Assembly (NCBI GenBank): GCA_028622995.1
Contig: JAJQJQ010000019.1
Span: 1,426,001-1,490,000 of the forward strand
Origin: Panagrolaimus kolymaensis
Lineage: Eukaryota; Nematoda; Chromadorea; Rhabditida; Panagrolaimidae
Direction: 5' to 3'
Length of the DNA stretch: 64,000 bases
The notes under the pieces are model-generated. The model had not been told where the DNA came from. It worked only from the letters and a program-made list of their open reading frames with translations, and searched no databases. The position numbers were made by a program, and so were the translations under genes. The number at the start of each line of letters is the position of its first letter. Position 1 is the stretch's first letter. Positions 1 through 12,766 of this stretch are shown piece after piece.

Positions 1-3000
1 CAAGCTTTGATGCAAGAAATTAATGAATCTCGTTTTGAATTATGGATTGAATTGGAGATATGGATTTTTTGTTCCAAATATTTTTCTTATATTTTATAAG
101 AAATAATGCCAAGAGGATTTTGGATTCCCCCCGCTGGATGAACCTCAACTGTAATCCATAAATTTTTATAAACACTTGCTTCAAGCTTTGATGCAAGAAA
201 TTAATGAATCTCGTTTTGAATTATGGATTGAATTGGAGATATGGATTTTTTGTTCCAAATATTTTTCTTATATTTTATAAGAAATAATGCCAAGAGGATT
301 TTGGATTCCCAACGCTGGATGAACCTCAACTGTAATCCATAAATTTTTATAAACACTTGCTTCAAGCTTTGATGCAAGAAATTAATGAATCTCGTTTTGA
401 ATTAGGGATTGAATTGGAGATATGGATTTTTTGTTCCAAATATTTTTCTTATATTTTATAAGAAATAATGCCAAGAGGATTTTGGATTCCCAACGCTGGA
501 TGAACCTCAACTGTAATCCATAAATTTTTATAAACACTTGCTTCAAGCTTTGATGCAAGAAATTAATGAATCTCGTTTTGAATTATGGATTGAATTGGAG
601 ATATGGATTTTTTGTTCCAAATATTTTTCTTATATTTTATAAGAAATAATGCCAAGAGGATTTTGGATTCCCAACGCTGGATGAACCTCAACTGTAATCC
701 ATAAATTTTTATAAACACTTGCTTCAAGCTTTGATGCAAGAAATTAATGAATCTCGTTTTGAATTAGGGATTGAATTGGAGATATGGATTTTTTGTTCCA
801 AATATTTTTCTTATATTTTATAAGAAATAATGCCAAGAGGATTTTGGATTCCCCCCGCTGGATGAACCTCAACTGTAATCCATAAATTTTTATAAACACT
901 TGCTTCAAGCTTTGATGCAAGAAATTAATGAATCTCGTTTTGAATTAGGGATTGAATTGGAGATATGGATTTTTTGTTCCAAATATTTTTCTTATATTTT
1001 ATAAGAAATAATGCCAAGAGGATTTTGGATTCCCAACGCTGGATGAACCTCAACTGTAATCCATAAATTTTTATAAACACTTGCTTCAAGCTTTGATGCA
1101 AGAAATTAATGAATCTCGTTTTGAATTAGGGATTGAATTGGAGATATGGATTTTTTGTTCCAAATATTTTTCTTATATTTTATAAGAAATAATGCCAAGA
1201 GGATTTTGGATTCCCCCCGCTGGATGAACCTCAACTGTAATCCATAAATTTTTATAAACACTTGCTTCAAGCTTTGATGCAAGAAATTAATGAATCTCGT
1301 TTTGAATTAGGGATTGAATTGGAGATATGGATTTTTTGTTCCAAATATTTTTCTTATATTTTATAAGAAATAATGCCAAGAGGATTTTGGATTCCCCCCG
1401 CTGGATGAACCTCAACTGTAATCCATAAATTTTTATAAACACTTGCTTCAAGCTTTGATGCAAGAAATTAATGAATCTCGTTTTGAATTATGGATTGAAT
1501 TGGAGATATGGATTTTTTGATCCAAATATTTTTCTTATATTTTATAAGAAATAATGCCAAGAGGATTTTGGATTCCCCCCGCTGGATGAACCTCAACTGT
1601 AATCCATAAATTTTTATAAACACTTGCTTCAAGCTTTGATGCAAGAAATTAATGAATCTCGTTTTGAATTATGGATTGAATTGGAGATATGGATTTTTCG
1701 TTCCAAATATTTTTCTTATATTTTATAAGAAATAATGCCAAGAGGATTTTGGATTCCCCCCGCTGGATGAACCTCAACTGTAATCCATAAATTTTTACTT
1801 GCTTCAAGCTTTGATGCAAGAAATTAATGAATCTCGTTTTGAATTAGGGATTGAATTGGAGATATGGATTTTTTGTTCCAAATATTTTTCTTATATTTTA
1901 TAAGAAATAATGCCAAGAGGATTTTGGATTCCCCCCGCTGGATGAACCTCAACTGTAATCCATAAATTTTTACTTGCTTCAAGCTTTGATGCAAGAAATT
2001 AATGAATCTCGTTTTGAATTAGGGATTGAATTGGAGATATGGATTTTTTGTCCAAATATTTTTCTTATATTTTATAAGAAATAATGCCAAAAGGATTTTG
2101 GATTCCCCCCGCTGGATGAACCTCAACTGTAATCCATAAATTTTTATAAACACTTGCTTCAAGCTTTGATGCAAGAAATTAATGAATCTCGTTTTGAATT
2201 AGGGATTGAATTGGAGATATGGATTTTTTGTTCCAAATATTTTTCTTATATTTTATAAGAAATAATGCCAAGAGGATTTTGGATTCCCCCCGCTGGATGA
2301 ACCTCAACTGTAATCCATAAATTTTTATAAACACTTGCTTCAAGCTTTGATGCAAGAAATTAATGAATCTCGTTTTGAATTAGGGATTGAATTGGAGATA
2401 TGGATTTTTTGTTCCAAATATTTTTCTTATATTTTATAAGAAATAATGCCAAGAGGATTTTGGATTCCCCCCGCTGGATGAACCTCAACTATAATCCATA
2501 AATTTTTATAAACACTTGCTTCAAGCTTTGATGCAAGAAATTAATGAATCTCGTTTTGAATTATGGATTGAATTGGAGATATGGATTTTTTGTTCCAAAT
2601 ATTTTTCTTATATTTTATAAGAAATAATGCCAAGAGGATTTTGGATTCCCCCCGCTGGATGAACCTCAACTGTAATCCATAAATTTTTATAAACACTTGC
2701 TTCAAGCTTTGATGCAAGAAATTAATGAATCTCGTTTTGAATTAGGGATTGAATTGGAGATATGGATTTTTTGTTCCAAATATTTTTCTTATATTTTATA
2801 AGAAATAATGCCAAGAGGATTTTGGATTCCCCCCGCTGGATGAACCTCAACTGTAATCCATAAATTTTTATAAACACTTGCTTCAAGCTTTGATGCAAGA
2901 AATTAATGAATCTCGTTTTGAATTAGGGATTGAATTGGAGATATGGATTTTTTGTTCCAAATATTTTTCTTATATTTTATAAGAAATAATGCCAAGAGGA

Positions 3001-6000
3001 TTTTGGATTCCCCCCGCTGGATGAACCTCAACTGTAATCCATAAATTTTTATAAACACTTGCTTCAAGCTTTGATGCAAGAAATTAATGAATCTCGTTTT
3101 GAATTAGGGATTGAATTGGAGATATGGATTTTTTGTTCCAAATATTTTTCTTATATTTTATAAGAAATAATGCCAAGAGGATTTTGGATTCCCCCCGCTG
3201 GATGAACCTCAACTGTAATCCATAAATTTTTATAAACACTTGCTTCAAGCTTTGATGCAAGAAATTAATGAATCTCGTTTTGAATTATGGATTGAATTGG
3301 AGATATGGATTTTTTGATCCAAATATTTTTCTTATATTTTATAAGAAATAATGCCAAGAGGATTTTGGATTCCCCCCGCTGGATGAACCTCAACTGTAAT
3401 CCATAAATTTTTATAAACACTTGCTTCAAGCTTTGATGCAAGAAATTAATGAATCTCGTTTTGAATTATGGATTGAATTGGAGATATGGATTTTTTGTTC
3501 CAAATATTTTTCTTATATTTTATAAGAAATAATGCCAAGAGGATTTTGGATTCCCCCCGCTGGATGAACCTCAACTGTAATCCATAAATTTTTACTTGCT
3601 TCAAGCTTTGATGCAAGAAATTAATGAATCTCGTTTTGAATTAGGGATTGAATTGGAGATATGGATTTTTTGTTCCAAATATTTTTCTTATATTTTATAA
3701 GAAATAATGCCAAGAGGATTTTGGATTCCCCCCGCTGGATGAACCTCAACTGTAATCCATAAATTTTTACTTGCTTCAAGCTTTGATGCAAGAAATTAAT
3801 GAATCTCGTTTTGAATTAGGGATTGAATTGGAGATATGGATTTTTTGTCCAAATATTTTTCTTATATTTTATAAGAAATAATGCCAAAAGGATTTTGGAT
3901 TCCCCCCGCTGGATGAACCTCAACTGTAATCCATAAATTTTTATAAACACTTGCTTCAAGCTTTGATGCAAGAAATTAATGAATCTCGTTTTGAATTAGG
4001 GATTGAATTGGAGATATGGATTTTTTGTTCCAAATATTTTTCTTATATTTTATAAGAAATAATGCCAAGAGGTTTTTGGATTCCCCCCGCTGGATGAACC
4101 TCAACTGTAATCCATAAATTTTTATAAACACTTGCTTCAAGCTTTGATGCAAGAAATTAATGAATCTCGTTTTGAATTATGGATTGAATTGGAGATATGG
4201 ATTTTTTGTTCCAAATATTTTTCTTATATTTTATAAGAAATAATGCCAAGAGGATTTTGGATTCCCCCCGCTGGATGAACCTCAACTGTAATCCATAAAT
4301 TTTTATAAACACTTGCTTCAAGCTTTGATGCAAGAAATTAATGAATCTCGTTTTGAATTATGGATTGAATTGGAGATATGGATTTTTTGTTCCAAATATT
4401 TTTCTTATATTTTATAAGAAATAATGCCAAGAGGATTTTGGATTCCCAACGCTGGATGAACCTCAACTGTAATCCATAAATTTTTATAAACACTTGCTTC
4501 AAGCTTTGATGCAAGAAATTAATGAATCTCGTTTTGAATTAGGGATTGAATTGGAGATATGGATTTTTTGTTCCAAATATTTTTCTTATATTTTATAAGA
4601 AATAATGCCAAGAGGATTTTGGATTCCCAACGCTGGATGAACCTCAACTGTAATCCATAAATTTTTATAAACACTTGCTTCAAGCTTTGATGCAAGAAAT
4701 TAATGAATCTCGTTTTGAATTATGGATTGAATTGGAGATATGGATTTTTTGTTCCAAATATTTTTCTTATATTTTATAAGAAATAATGCCAAGAGGATTT
4801 TGGATTCCCAACGCTGGATGAACCTCAACTGTAATCCATAAATTTTTATAAACACTTGCTTCAAGCTTTGATGCAAGAAATTAATGAATCTCGTTTTGAA
4901 TTAGGGATTGAATTGGAGATATGGATTTTTTGTTCCAAATATTTTTCTTATATTTTATAAGAAATAATGCCAAGAGGATTTTGGATTCCCCCCGCTGGAT
5001 GAACCTCAACTGTAATCCATAAATTTTTATAAACACTTGCTTCAAGCTTTGATGCAAGAAATTAATGAATCTCGTTTTGAATTAGGGATTGAATTGGAGA
5101 TATGGATTTTTTGTTCCAAATATTTTTCTTATATTTTATAAGAAATAATGCCAAGAGGATTTTGGATTCCCAACGCTGGATGAACCTCAACTGTAATCCA
5201 TAAATTTTTATAAACACTTGCTTCAAGCTTTGATGCAAGAAATTAATGAATCTCGTTTTGAATTAGGGATTGAATTGGAGATATGGATTTTTTGTTCCAA
5301 ATATTTTTCTTATATTTTATAAGAAATAATGCCAAGAGGATTTTGGATTCCCCCCGCTGGATGAACCTCAACTGTAATCCATAAATTTTTATAAACACTT
5401 GCTTCAAGCTTTGATGCAAGAAATTAATGAATCTCGTTTTGAATTAGGGATTGAATTGGAGATATGGATTTTTTGTTCCAAATATTTTTCTTATATTTTA
5501 TAAGAAATAATGCCAAGAGGATTTTGGATTCCCCCCGCTGGATGAACCTCAACTGTAATCCATAAATTTTTATAAACACTTGCTTCAAGCTTTGATGCAA
5601 GAAATTAATGAATCTCGTTTTGAATTATGGATTGAATTGGAGATATGGATTTTTTGATCCAAATATTTTTCTTATATTTTATAAGAAATAATGCCAAGAG
5701 GATTTTGGATTCCCCCCGCTGGATGAACCTCAACTGTAATCCATAAATTTTTATAAACACTTGCTTCAAGCTTTGATGCAAGAAATTAATGAATCTCGTT
5801 TTGAATTATGGATTGAATTGGAGATATGGATTTTTCGTTCCAAATATTTTTCTTATATTTTATAAGAAATAATGCCAAGAGGATTTTGGATTCCCCCCGC
5901 TGGATGAACCTCAACTGTAATCCATAAATTTTTACTTGCTTCAAGCTTTGATGCAAGAAATTAATGAATCTCGTTTTGAATTAGGGATTGAATTGGAGAT

Positions 6001-8274
6001 ATGGATTTTTTGTTCCAAATATTTTTCTTATATTTTATAAGAAATAATGCCAAGAGGATTTTGGATTCCCCCCGCTGGATGAACCTCAACTGTAATCCAT
6101 AAATTTTTACTTGCTTCAAGCTTTGATGCAAGAAATTAATGAATCTCGTTTTGAATTAGGGATTGAATTGGAGATATGGATTTTTTGTCCAAATATTTTT
6201 CTTATATTTTATAAGAAATAATGCCAAAAGGATTTTGGATTCCCCCCGCTGGATGAACCTCAACTGTAATCCATAAATTTTTATAAACACTTGCTTCAAG
6301 CTTTGATGCAAGAAATTAATGAATCTCGTTTTGAATTAGGGATTGAATTGGAGATATGGATTTTTTGTTCCAAATATTTTTCTTATATTTTATAAGAAAT
6401 AATGCCAAGAGGATTTTGGATTCCCCCCGCTGGATGAACCTCAACTGTAATCCATAAATTTTTATAAACACTTGCTTCAAGCTTTGATGCAAGAAATTAA
6501 TGAATCTCGTTTTGAATTAGGGATTGAATTGGAGATATGGATTTTTTGTTCCAAATATTTTTCTTATATTTTATAAGAAATAATGCCAAGAGGATTTTGG
6601 ATTCCCCCCGCTGGATGAACCTCAACTATAATCCATAAATTTTTATAAACACTTGCTTCAAGCTTTGATGCAAGAAATTAATGAATCTCGTTTTGAATTA
6701 TGGATTGAATTGGAGATATGGATTTTTTGTTCCAAATATTTTTCTTATATTTTATAAGAAATAATGCCAAGAGGATTTTGGATTCCCCCCGCTGGATGAA
6801 CCTCAACTGTAATCCATAAATTTTTATAAACACTTGCTTCAAGCTTTGATGCAAGAAATTAATGAATCTCGTTTTGAATTAGGGATTGAATTGGAGATAT
6901 GGATTTTTTGTTCCAAATATTTTTCTTATATTTTATAAGAAATAATGCCAAGAGGATTTTGGATTCCCCCCGCTGGATGAACCTCAACTGTAATCCATAA
7001 ATTTTTATAAACACTTGCTTCAAGCTTTGATGCAAGAAATTAATGAATCTCGTTTTGAATTAGGGATTGAATTGGAGATATGGATTTTTTGTTCCAAATA
7101 TTTTTCTTATATTTTATAAGAAATAATGCCAAGAGGATTTTGGATTCCCCCCGCTGGATGAACCTCAACTGTAATCCATAAATTTTTATAAACACTTGCT
7201 TCAAGCTTTGATGCAAGAAATTAATGAATCTCGTTTTGAATTAGGGATTGAATTGGAGATATGGATTTTTTGTTCCAAATATTTTTCTTATATTTTATAA
7301 GAAATAATGCCAAGAGGATTTTGGATTCCCCCCGCTGGATGAACCTCAACTGTAATCCATAAATTTTTATAAACACTTGCTTCAAGCTTTGATGCAAGAA
7401 ATTAATGAATCTCGTTTTGAATTATGGATTGAATTGGAGATATGGATTTTTTGATCCAAATATTTTTCTTATATTTTATAAGAAATAATGCCAAGAGGAT
7501 TTTGGATTCCCCCCGCTGGATGAACCTCAACTGTAATCCATAAATTTTTATAAACACTTGCTTCAAGCTTTGATGCAAGAAATTAATGAATCTCGTTTTG
7601 AATTATGGATTGAATTGGAGATATGGATTTTTTGTTCCAAATATTTTTCTTATATTTTATAAGAAATAATGCCAAGAGGATTTTGGATTCCCCCCGCTGG
7701 ATGAACCTCAACTGTAATCCATAAATTTTTACTTGCTTCAAGCTTTGATGCAAGAAATTAATGAATCTCGTTTTGAATTAGGGATTGAATTGGAGATATG
7801 GATTTTTTGTTCCAAATATTTTTCTTATATTTTATAAGAAATAATGCCAAGAGGATTTTGGATTCCCCCCGCTGGATGAACCTCAACTGTAATCCATAAA
7901 TTTTTACTTGCTTCAAGCTTTGATGCAAGAAATTAATGAATCTCGTTTTGAATTAGGGATTGAATTGGAGATATGGATTTTTTGTCCAAATATTTTTCTT
8001 ATATTTTATAAGAAATAATGCCAAAAGGATTTTGGATTCCCCCCGCTGGATGAACCTCAACTGTAATCCATAAATTTTTATAAACACTTGCTTCAAGCTT
8101 TGATGCAAGAAATTAATGAATCTCGTTTTGAATTAGGGATTGAATTGGAGATATGGATTTTTTGTTCCAAATATTTTTCTTATATTTTATAAGAAATAAT
8201 GCCAAGAGGATTTTGGATTCCCCCCGCTGGATGAACCTCAACTGTAATCCATAAATTTTTATAAACACTTGCTT
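1..8274. repeat. 4,137-bp higher-order satellite unit, two copies
   Basis: Private variants recur at exactly +4,137: the AACGCTGG variant at 311, 492, 673 and 1035 returns at 4448, 4629, 4810 and 5172; TTTGATCC at 1519 and 3316 returns at 5656 and 7453; TTTCGTTCC at 1699 returns at 5836; AACTATAATCC at 2491 returns at 6628; the one-base-deleted GTCCAAAT at 3847 returns at 7984. So 1-4137 and 4138-8274 are copies of a block of about 23 monomers. Inside it a ~1.8-kb (10-monomer) unit repeats (1519 to 3316). The AACGCTGG block does not recur a third time. Confidence 0.9.
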
Positions 8275-11073
8275 CAAGCTTTGATGCAAGAAATTAATGA
8301 ATCTCGTTTTGAATTATGGATTGAATTGGAGATATGGATTTTTTGTTCCAAATATTTTTCTTATATTTTATAAGAAATAATGCCAAGAGGATTTTGGATT
8401 CCCCCCGCTGGATGAACCTCAACTGTAATCCATAAATTTTTATAAACACTTGCTTCAAGCTTTGATGCAAGAAATTAATGAATCTCGTTTTGAATTATGG
8501 ATTGAATTGGAGATATGGATTTTTTGTTCCAAATATTTTTCTTATATTTTATAAGAAATAATGCCAAGAGGATTTTGGATTCCCCCCGCTGGATGAACCT
8601 CAACTGTAATCCATAAATTTTTATAAACACTTGCTTCAAGCTTTGATGCAAGAAATTAATGAATCTCGTTTTGAATTAGGGATTGAATTGGAGATATGGA
8701 TTTTTTGTTCCAAATATTTTTCTTATATTTTATAAGAAATAATGCCAAGAGGATTTTGGATTCCCCCCGCTGGATGAACCTCAACTGTAATCCATAAATT
8801 TTTACTTGCTTCAAGCTTTGATGCAAGAAATTAATGAATCTCGTTTTGAATTAGGGATTGAATTGGAGATATGGATTTTTTGTCCAAATATTTTTCTTAT
8901 ATTTTATAAGAAATAATGCCAAAAGGATTTTGGATTCCCCCCGCTGGATGAACCTCAACTGTAATCCATAAATTTTTATAAACACTTGCTTCAAGCTTTG
9001 ATGCAAGAAATTAATGAATCTCGTTTTGAATTAGGGATTGAATTGGAGATATGGATTTTTTGTTCCAAATATTTTTCTTATATTTTATAAGAAATAATGC
9101 CAAGAGGATTTTGGATTCCCCCCGCTGGATGAACCTCAACTATAATCCATAAATTTTTATAAACACTTGCTTCAAGCTTTGATGCAAGAAATTAATGAAT
9201 CTCGTTTTGAATTATGGATTGAATTGGAGATATGGATTTTTTGTTCCAAATATTTTTCTTATATTTTATAAGAAATAATGCCAAGAGGATTTTGGATTCC
9301 CCCCGCTGGATGAACCTCAACTGTAATCCATAAATTTTTATAAACACTTGCTTCAAGCTTTGATGCAAGAAATTAATGAATCTCGTTTTGAATTAGGGAT
9401 TGAATTGGAGATATGGATTTTTTGTTCCAAATATTTTTCTTATATTTTATAAGAAATAATGCCAAGAGGATTTTGGATTCCCCCCGCTGGATGAACCTCA
9501 ACTGTAATCCATAAATTTTTATAAACACTTGCTTCAAGCTTTGATGCAAGAAATTAATGAATCTCGTTTTGAATTAGGGATTGAATTGGAGATATGGATT
9601 TTTTGTTCCAAATATTTTTCTTATATTTTATAAGAAATAATGCCAAGAGGATTTTGGATTCCCCCCGCTGGATGAACCTCAACTGTAATCCATAAATTTT
9701 TATAAACACTTGCTTCAAGCTTTGATGCAAGAAATTAATGAATCTCGTTTTGAATTAGGGATTGAATTGGAGATATGGATTTTTTGTTCCAAATATTTTT
9801 CTTATATTTTATAAGAAATAATGCCAAGAGGATTTTGGATTCCCCCCGCTGGATGAACCTCAACTGTAATCCATAAATTTTTATAAACACTTGCTTCAAG
9901 CTTTGATGCAAGAAATTAATGAATCTCGTTTTGAATTATGGATTGAATTGGAGATATGGATTTTTTGTTCCAAATATTTTTCTTATATTTTATAAGAAAT
10001 AATGCCAAGAGGATTTTGGATTCCCCCCGCTGGATGAACCTCAACTGTAATCCATAAATTTTTACTTGCTTCAAGCTTTGATGCAAGAAATTAATGAATC
10101 TCGTTTTGAATTAGGGATTGAATTGGAGATATGGATTTTTTGTTCCAAATATTTTTCTTATATTTTATAAGAAATAATGCCAAGAGGATTTTGGATTCCC
10201 CCCGCTGGATGAACCTCAACTGTAATCCATAAATTTTTACTTGCTTCAAGCTTTGATGCAAGAAATTAATGAATCTCGTTTTGAATTAGGGATTGAATTG
10301 GAGATATGGATTTTTTGTCCAAATATTTTTCTTATATTTTATAAGAAATAATGCCAAAAGGATTTTGGATTCCCCCCGCTGGATGAACCTCAACTGTAAT
10401 CCATAAATTTTTATAAACACTTGCTTCAAGCTTTGATGCAAGAAATTAATGAATCTCGTTTTGAATTAGGGATTGAATTGGAGATATGGATTTTTTGTTC
10501 CAAATATTTTTCTTATATTTTATAAGAAATAATGCCAAGAGGATTTTGGATTCCCCCCGCTGGATGAACCTCAACTGTAATCCATAAATTTTTATAAACA
10601 CTTGCTTCAAGCTTTGATGCAAGAAATTAATGAATCTCGTTTTGAATTATGGATTGAATTGGAGATATGGATTTTTTGTTCCAAATATTTTTCTTATATT
10701 TTATAAGAAATAATGCCAAGAGGATTTTGGATTCCCCCCGCTGGATGAACCTCAACTGTAATCCATAAATTTTTATAAACACTTGCTTCAAGCTTTGATG
10801 CAAGAAATTAATGAATCTCGTTTTGAATTAGGGATTGAATTGGAGATATGGATTTTTTGTTCCAAATATTTTTCTTATATTTTATAAGAAATAATGCCAA
10901 GAGGATTTTGGATTCCTCCCGCTGGATGAACCTCAACTGTAATCCATAAATTTTTATAAACACTTGCTTCAAGCTTTTATGCAAGAAATTAATGAATCTC
11001 GTTTTGAATTAGGGATTGAATTGGAGATATGGATTTTTTGTTCCAAATATTTTTCTTTTATTTTATAAGAAAT
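1..11073. repeat. Satellite array, left block (about 181-bp monomer)
   Basis: Head-to-tail copies of one monomer, period 181 bp. A 175-bp variant lacks six bases in the stretch between ATTTTTA and CTTGCTTC, and some copies lose one base more. About 61 copies; the array already runs at base 1, so it extends left of the window. Each monomer carries an AAGCTT site and a dyad, TTTCTTATA-TTT-TATAAGAAA. Neighbouring copies differ at a few diagnostic sites (TTATGG or TTAGGG; CCCCCCGCTGG or CCCAACGCTGG; TTTGATCC, TTTGTTCC or TTTGTCC). These fall into higher-order units. No coding capacity is seen. A centromeric or heterochromatic role is possible but not shown. Confidence 0.98.
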
Positions 11074-11289
11074 TGTGCTGCACGGAAATAGGAAGGTACA
11101 GACAAATTGTGAAGAGTAGTTTATTAGGCACGAAGCCACATGGTCAGAACAGCACATACAAGGTTACTACAGGAAGTCAAGAGCGTATTAGAGAACATAC
11201 AATAGAATAAGCTAGGATCACAATAGGAAGTGATGGCTAGTTAGGTTTGTTGTCCAGACACTTAGAGAAGTGACTGTTAGTGCACAACA
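11074..11289 (-). repeat. 3' LTR of satellite-embedded retrotransposon
   Basis: 216-bp terminal repeat, identical by eye to 12551-12766. It is preceded by target-site base run GAAAT at 11069-11073. In minus-strand sense this is the downstream (3') LTR, next to the purine-rich tract at 11290-11302. Confidence 0.92.
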
Positions 11290-12550
11290 TTCCCCCACAC
11301 TTACAAGGCCATTACAATAGAAAATGGGACAACAATACAAGCTAACATAGAATAGGCAAGGATAGTTGACACCAAGAGAAGCCATAAGAAGTGAACAAGA
11401 GTTGTACCATGAAGTTGATGAACAATTGAGAGTCTACCAGTGGAGCAAGACCAGACCATGAGGACGAACCATGAGCATGAACATTAGTAAGAGCATGAAC
11501 ATTAGTAGAGCATGAAAACATATGCTGTACCATCACCTTTCCTCCCAGAGAAAGAGCAGTTCTTCGGTTGGAACATCACGTTGATGGAGACGATAGCACG
11601 AGCATGATCACGAAGTAAGTTAGAACATCACCAGAAGCAGATGATGGTTGTTTTTACGCGGAAAAACAGACAAAAAACGGATGCTTTTCTTCCATGTTGT
11701 TATCATAAGACCATAATGAGCAGCATTAGACGAAGACGACGTAGTTGAAACATGACACGAAGATTTGAAACTTGAAATGACATTTGAGAAGATGAACATT
11801 GCAACACATTGATGAAGAAGAACAACGAAGTTTGAACATGTTTTGAAGATGTTGAACATCTCAAGGAAGAACATTTGTTGTTGATTTGCACGAGAAACTA
11901 CACTTGAATTGAGCATTTTAGATAATGACTTTCAGGAGCTTGATGGTTGATATGAAAAGCTAAAGGTGCTTGACATAAACATGTTACGGCATTAGACGCT
12001 TGATATAAACATGTTGAAATTGAAGGATCTTTGGTTGACATCATAGACGATGAGATCAGAGCCAGAAGACGACGAACTTCAACTTCTTTCATCCATCAGC
12101 AGTAGTTGAGTCGGCCGAAGCCTTTCGTTTTCTTTTTAGAGTACAAAAATAACAAAATTTCCATGAGTAACTTGAGTTTGCGACGTTTGATTGAGGTGAC
12201 ATTGGAGTTGTTTGATGAGAACACAATGCTAGAAAATATGCATGTAGTATCAAGAAAGCAAAAGAGAAAACCTGATATCAGCACATCATCCTCCCCAACC
12301 AAGAGATTGAGCTTTTCAGGAGCTAAAGCGAACTCATTTTGATTACTTCTCCAGTGTGGATCACGTTGATAAGCATAAGAAGAACTTGACGAGCCAAGAG
12401 AACAGAAGACGAGCCAAGAGAACAAGATGTCCATAGACGGAATCTGCAGCTTTCTTCTTTGATTGAGATCACGAGTGTGGATCATCGGAGATTTTGAGAT
12501 GAGAGTCTTCGGAGGCAGTTGAGTCGAATCACGATCGGCACCACTAAATT

Positions 12551-12766
12551 TGTGCTGCACGGAAATAGGAAGGTACAGACAAATTGTGAAGAGTAGTTTA
12601 TTAGGCACGAAGCCACATGGTCAGAACAGCACATACAAGGTTACTACAGGAAGTCAAGAGCGTATTAGAGAACATACAATAGAATAAGCTAGGATCACAA
12701 TAGGAAGTGATGGCTAGTTAGGTTTGTTGTCCAGACACTTAGAGAAGTGACTGTTAGTGCACAACA
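12551..12766 (-). repeat. 5' LTR of satellite-embedded retrotransposon
   Basis: 216-bp terminal repeat followed by the second GAAAT target copy at 12767-12771, where the interrupted satellite monomer resumes. In minus-strand sense this LTR would carry the promoter. The primer-binding-like site lies just inside it. Confidence 0.92.

Larger units (their letters stand above)
11074..12766 (-). mobile_element. Non-autonomous LTR retrotransposon inserted in the satellite
   Basis: Two 216-bp direct repeats (11074-11289 and 12551-12766), which I read as identical, flank about 1.26 kb of unique sequence. On the minus strand the LTR begins TGTTGTGCAC and ends GTGCAGCACA (TG...CA). A 5-bp target duplication GAAAT lies at 11069-11073 and 12767-12771 and splits one satellite monomer. 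On the minus strand a TGG-initiated primer-binding-like site follows the upstream LTR by 7 bases (about 12524-12543), and a purine run GTGTGGGGGAATG abuts the downstream LTR. That sets the orientation. No gag, protease, RT or integrase motifs are visible in any frame, so it must rely on another element. Identical LTRs imply a recent insertion. Confidence 0.92.

Noticed and set aside
11342..12608. Open frames of 64-170 codons inside the satellite-embedded LTR element
   Set aside because: No zinc knuckle, protease, RT or integrase motifs. The longest frame runs into the LTR. Treated as non-coding.
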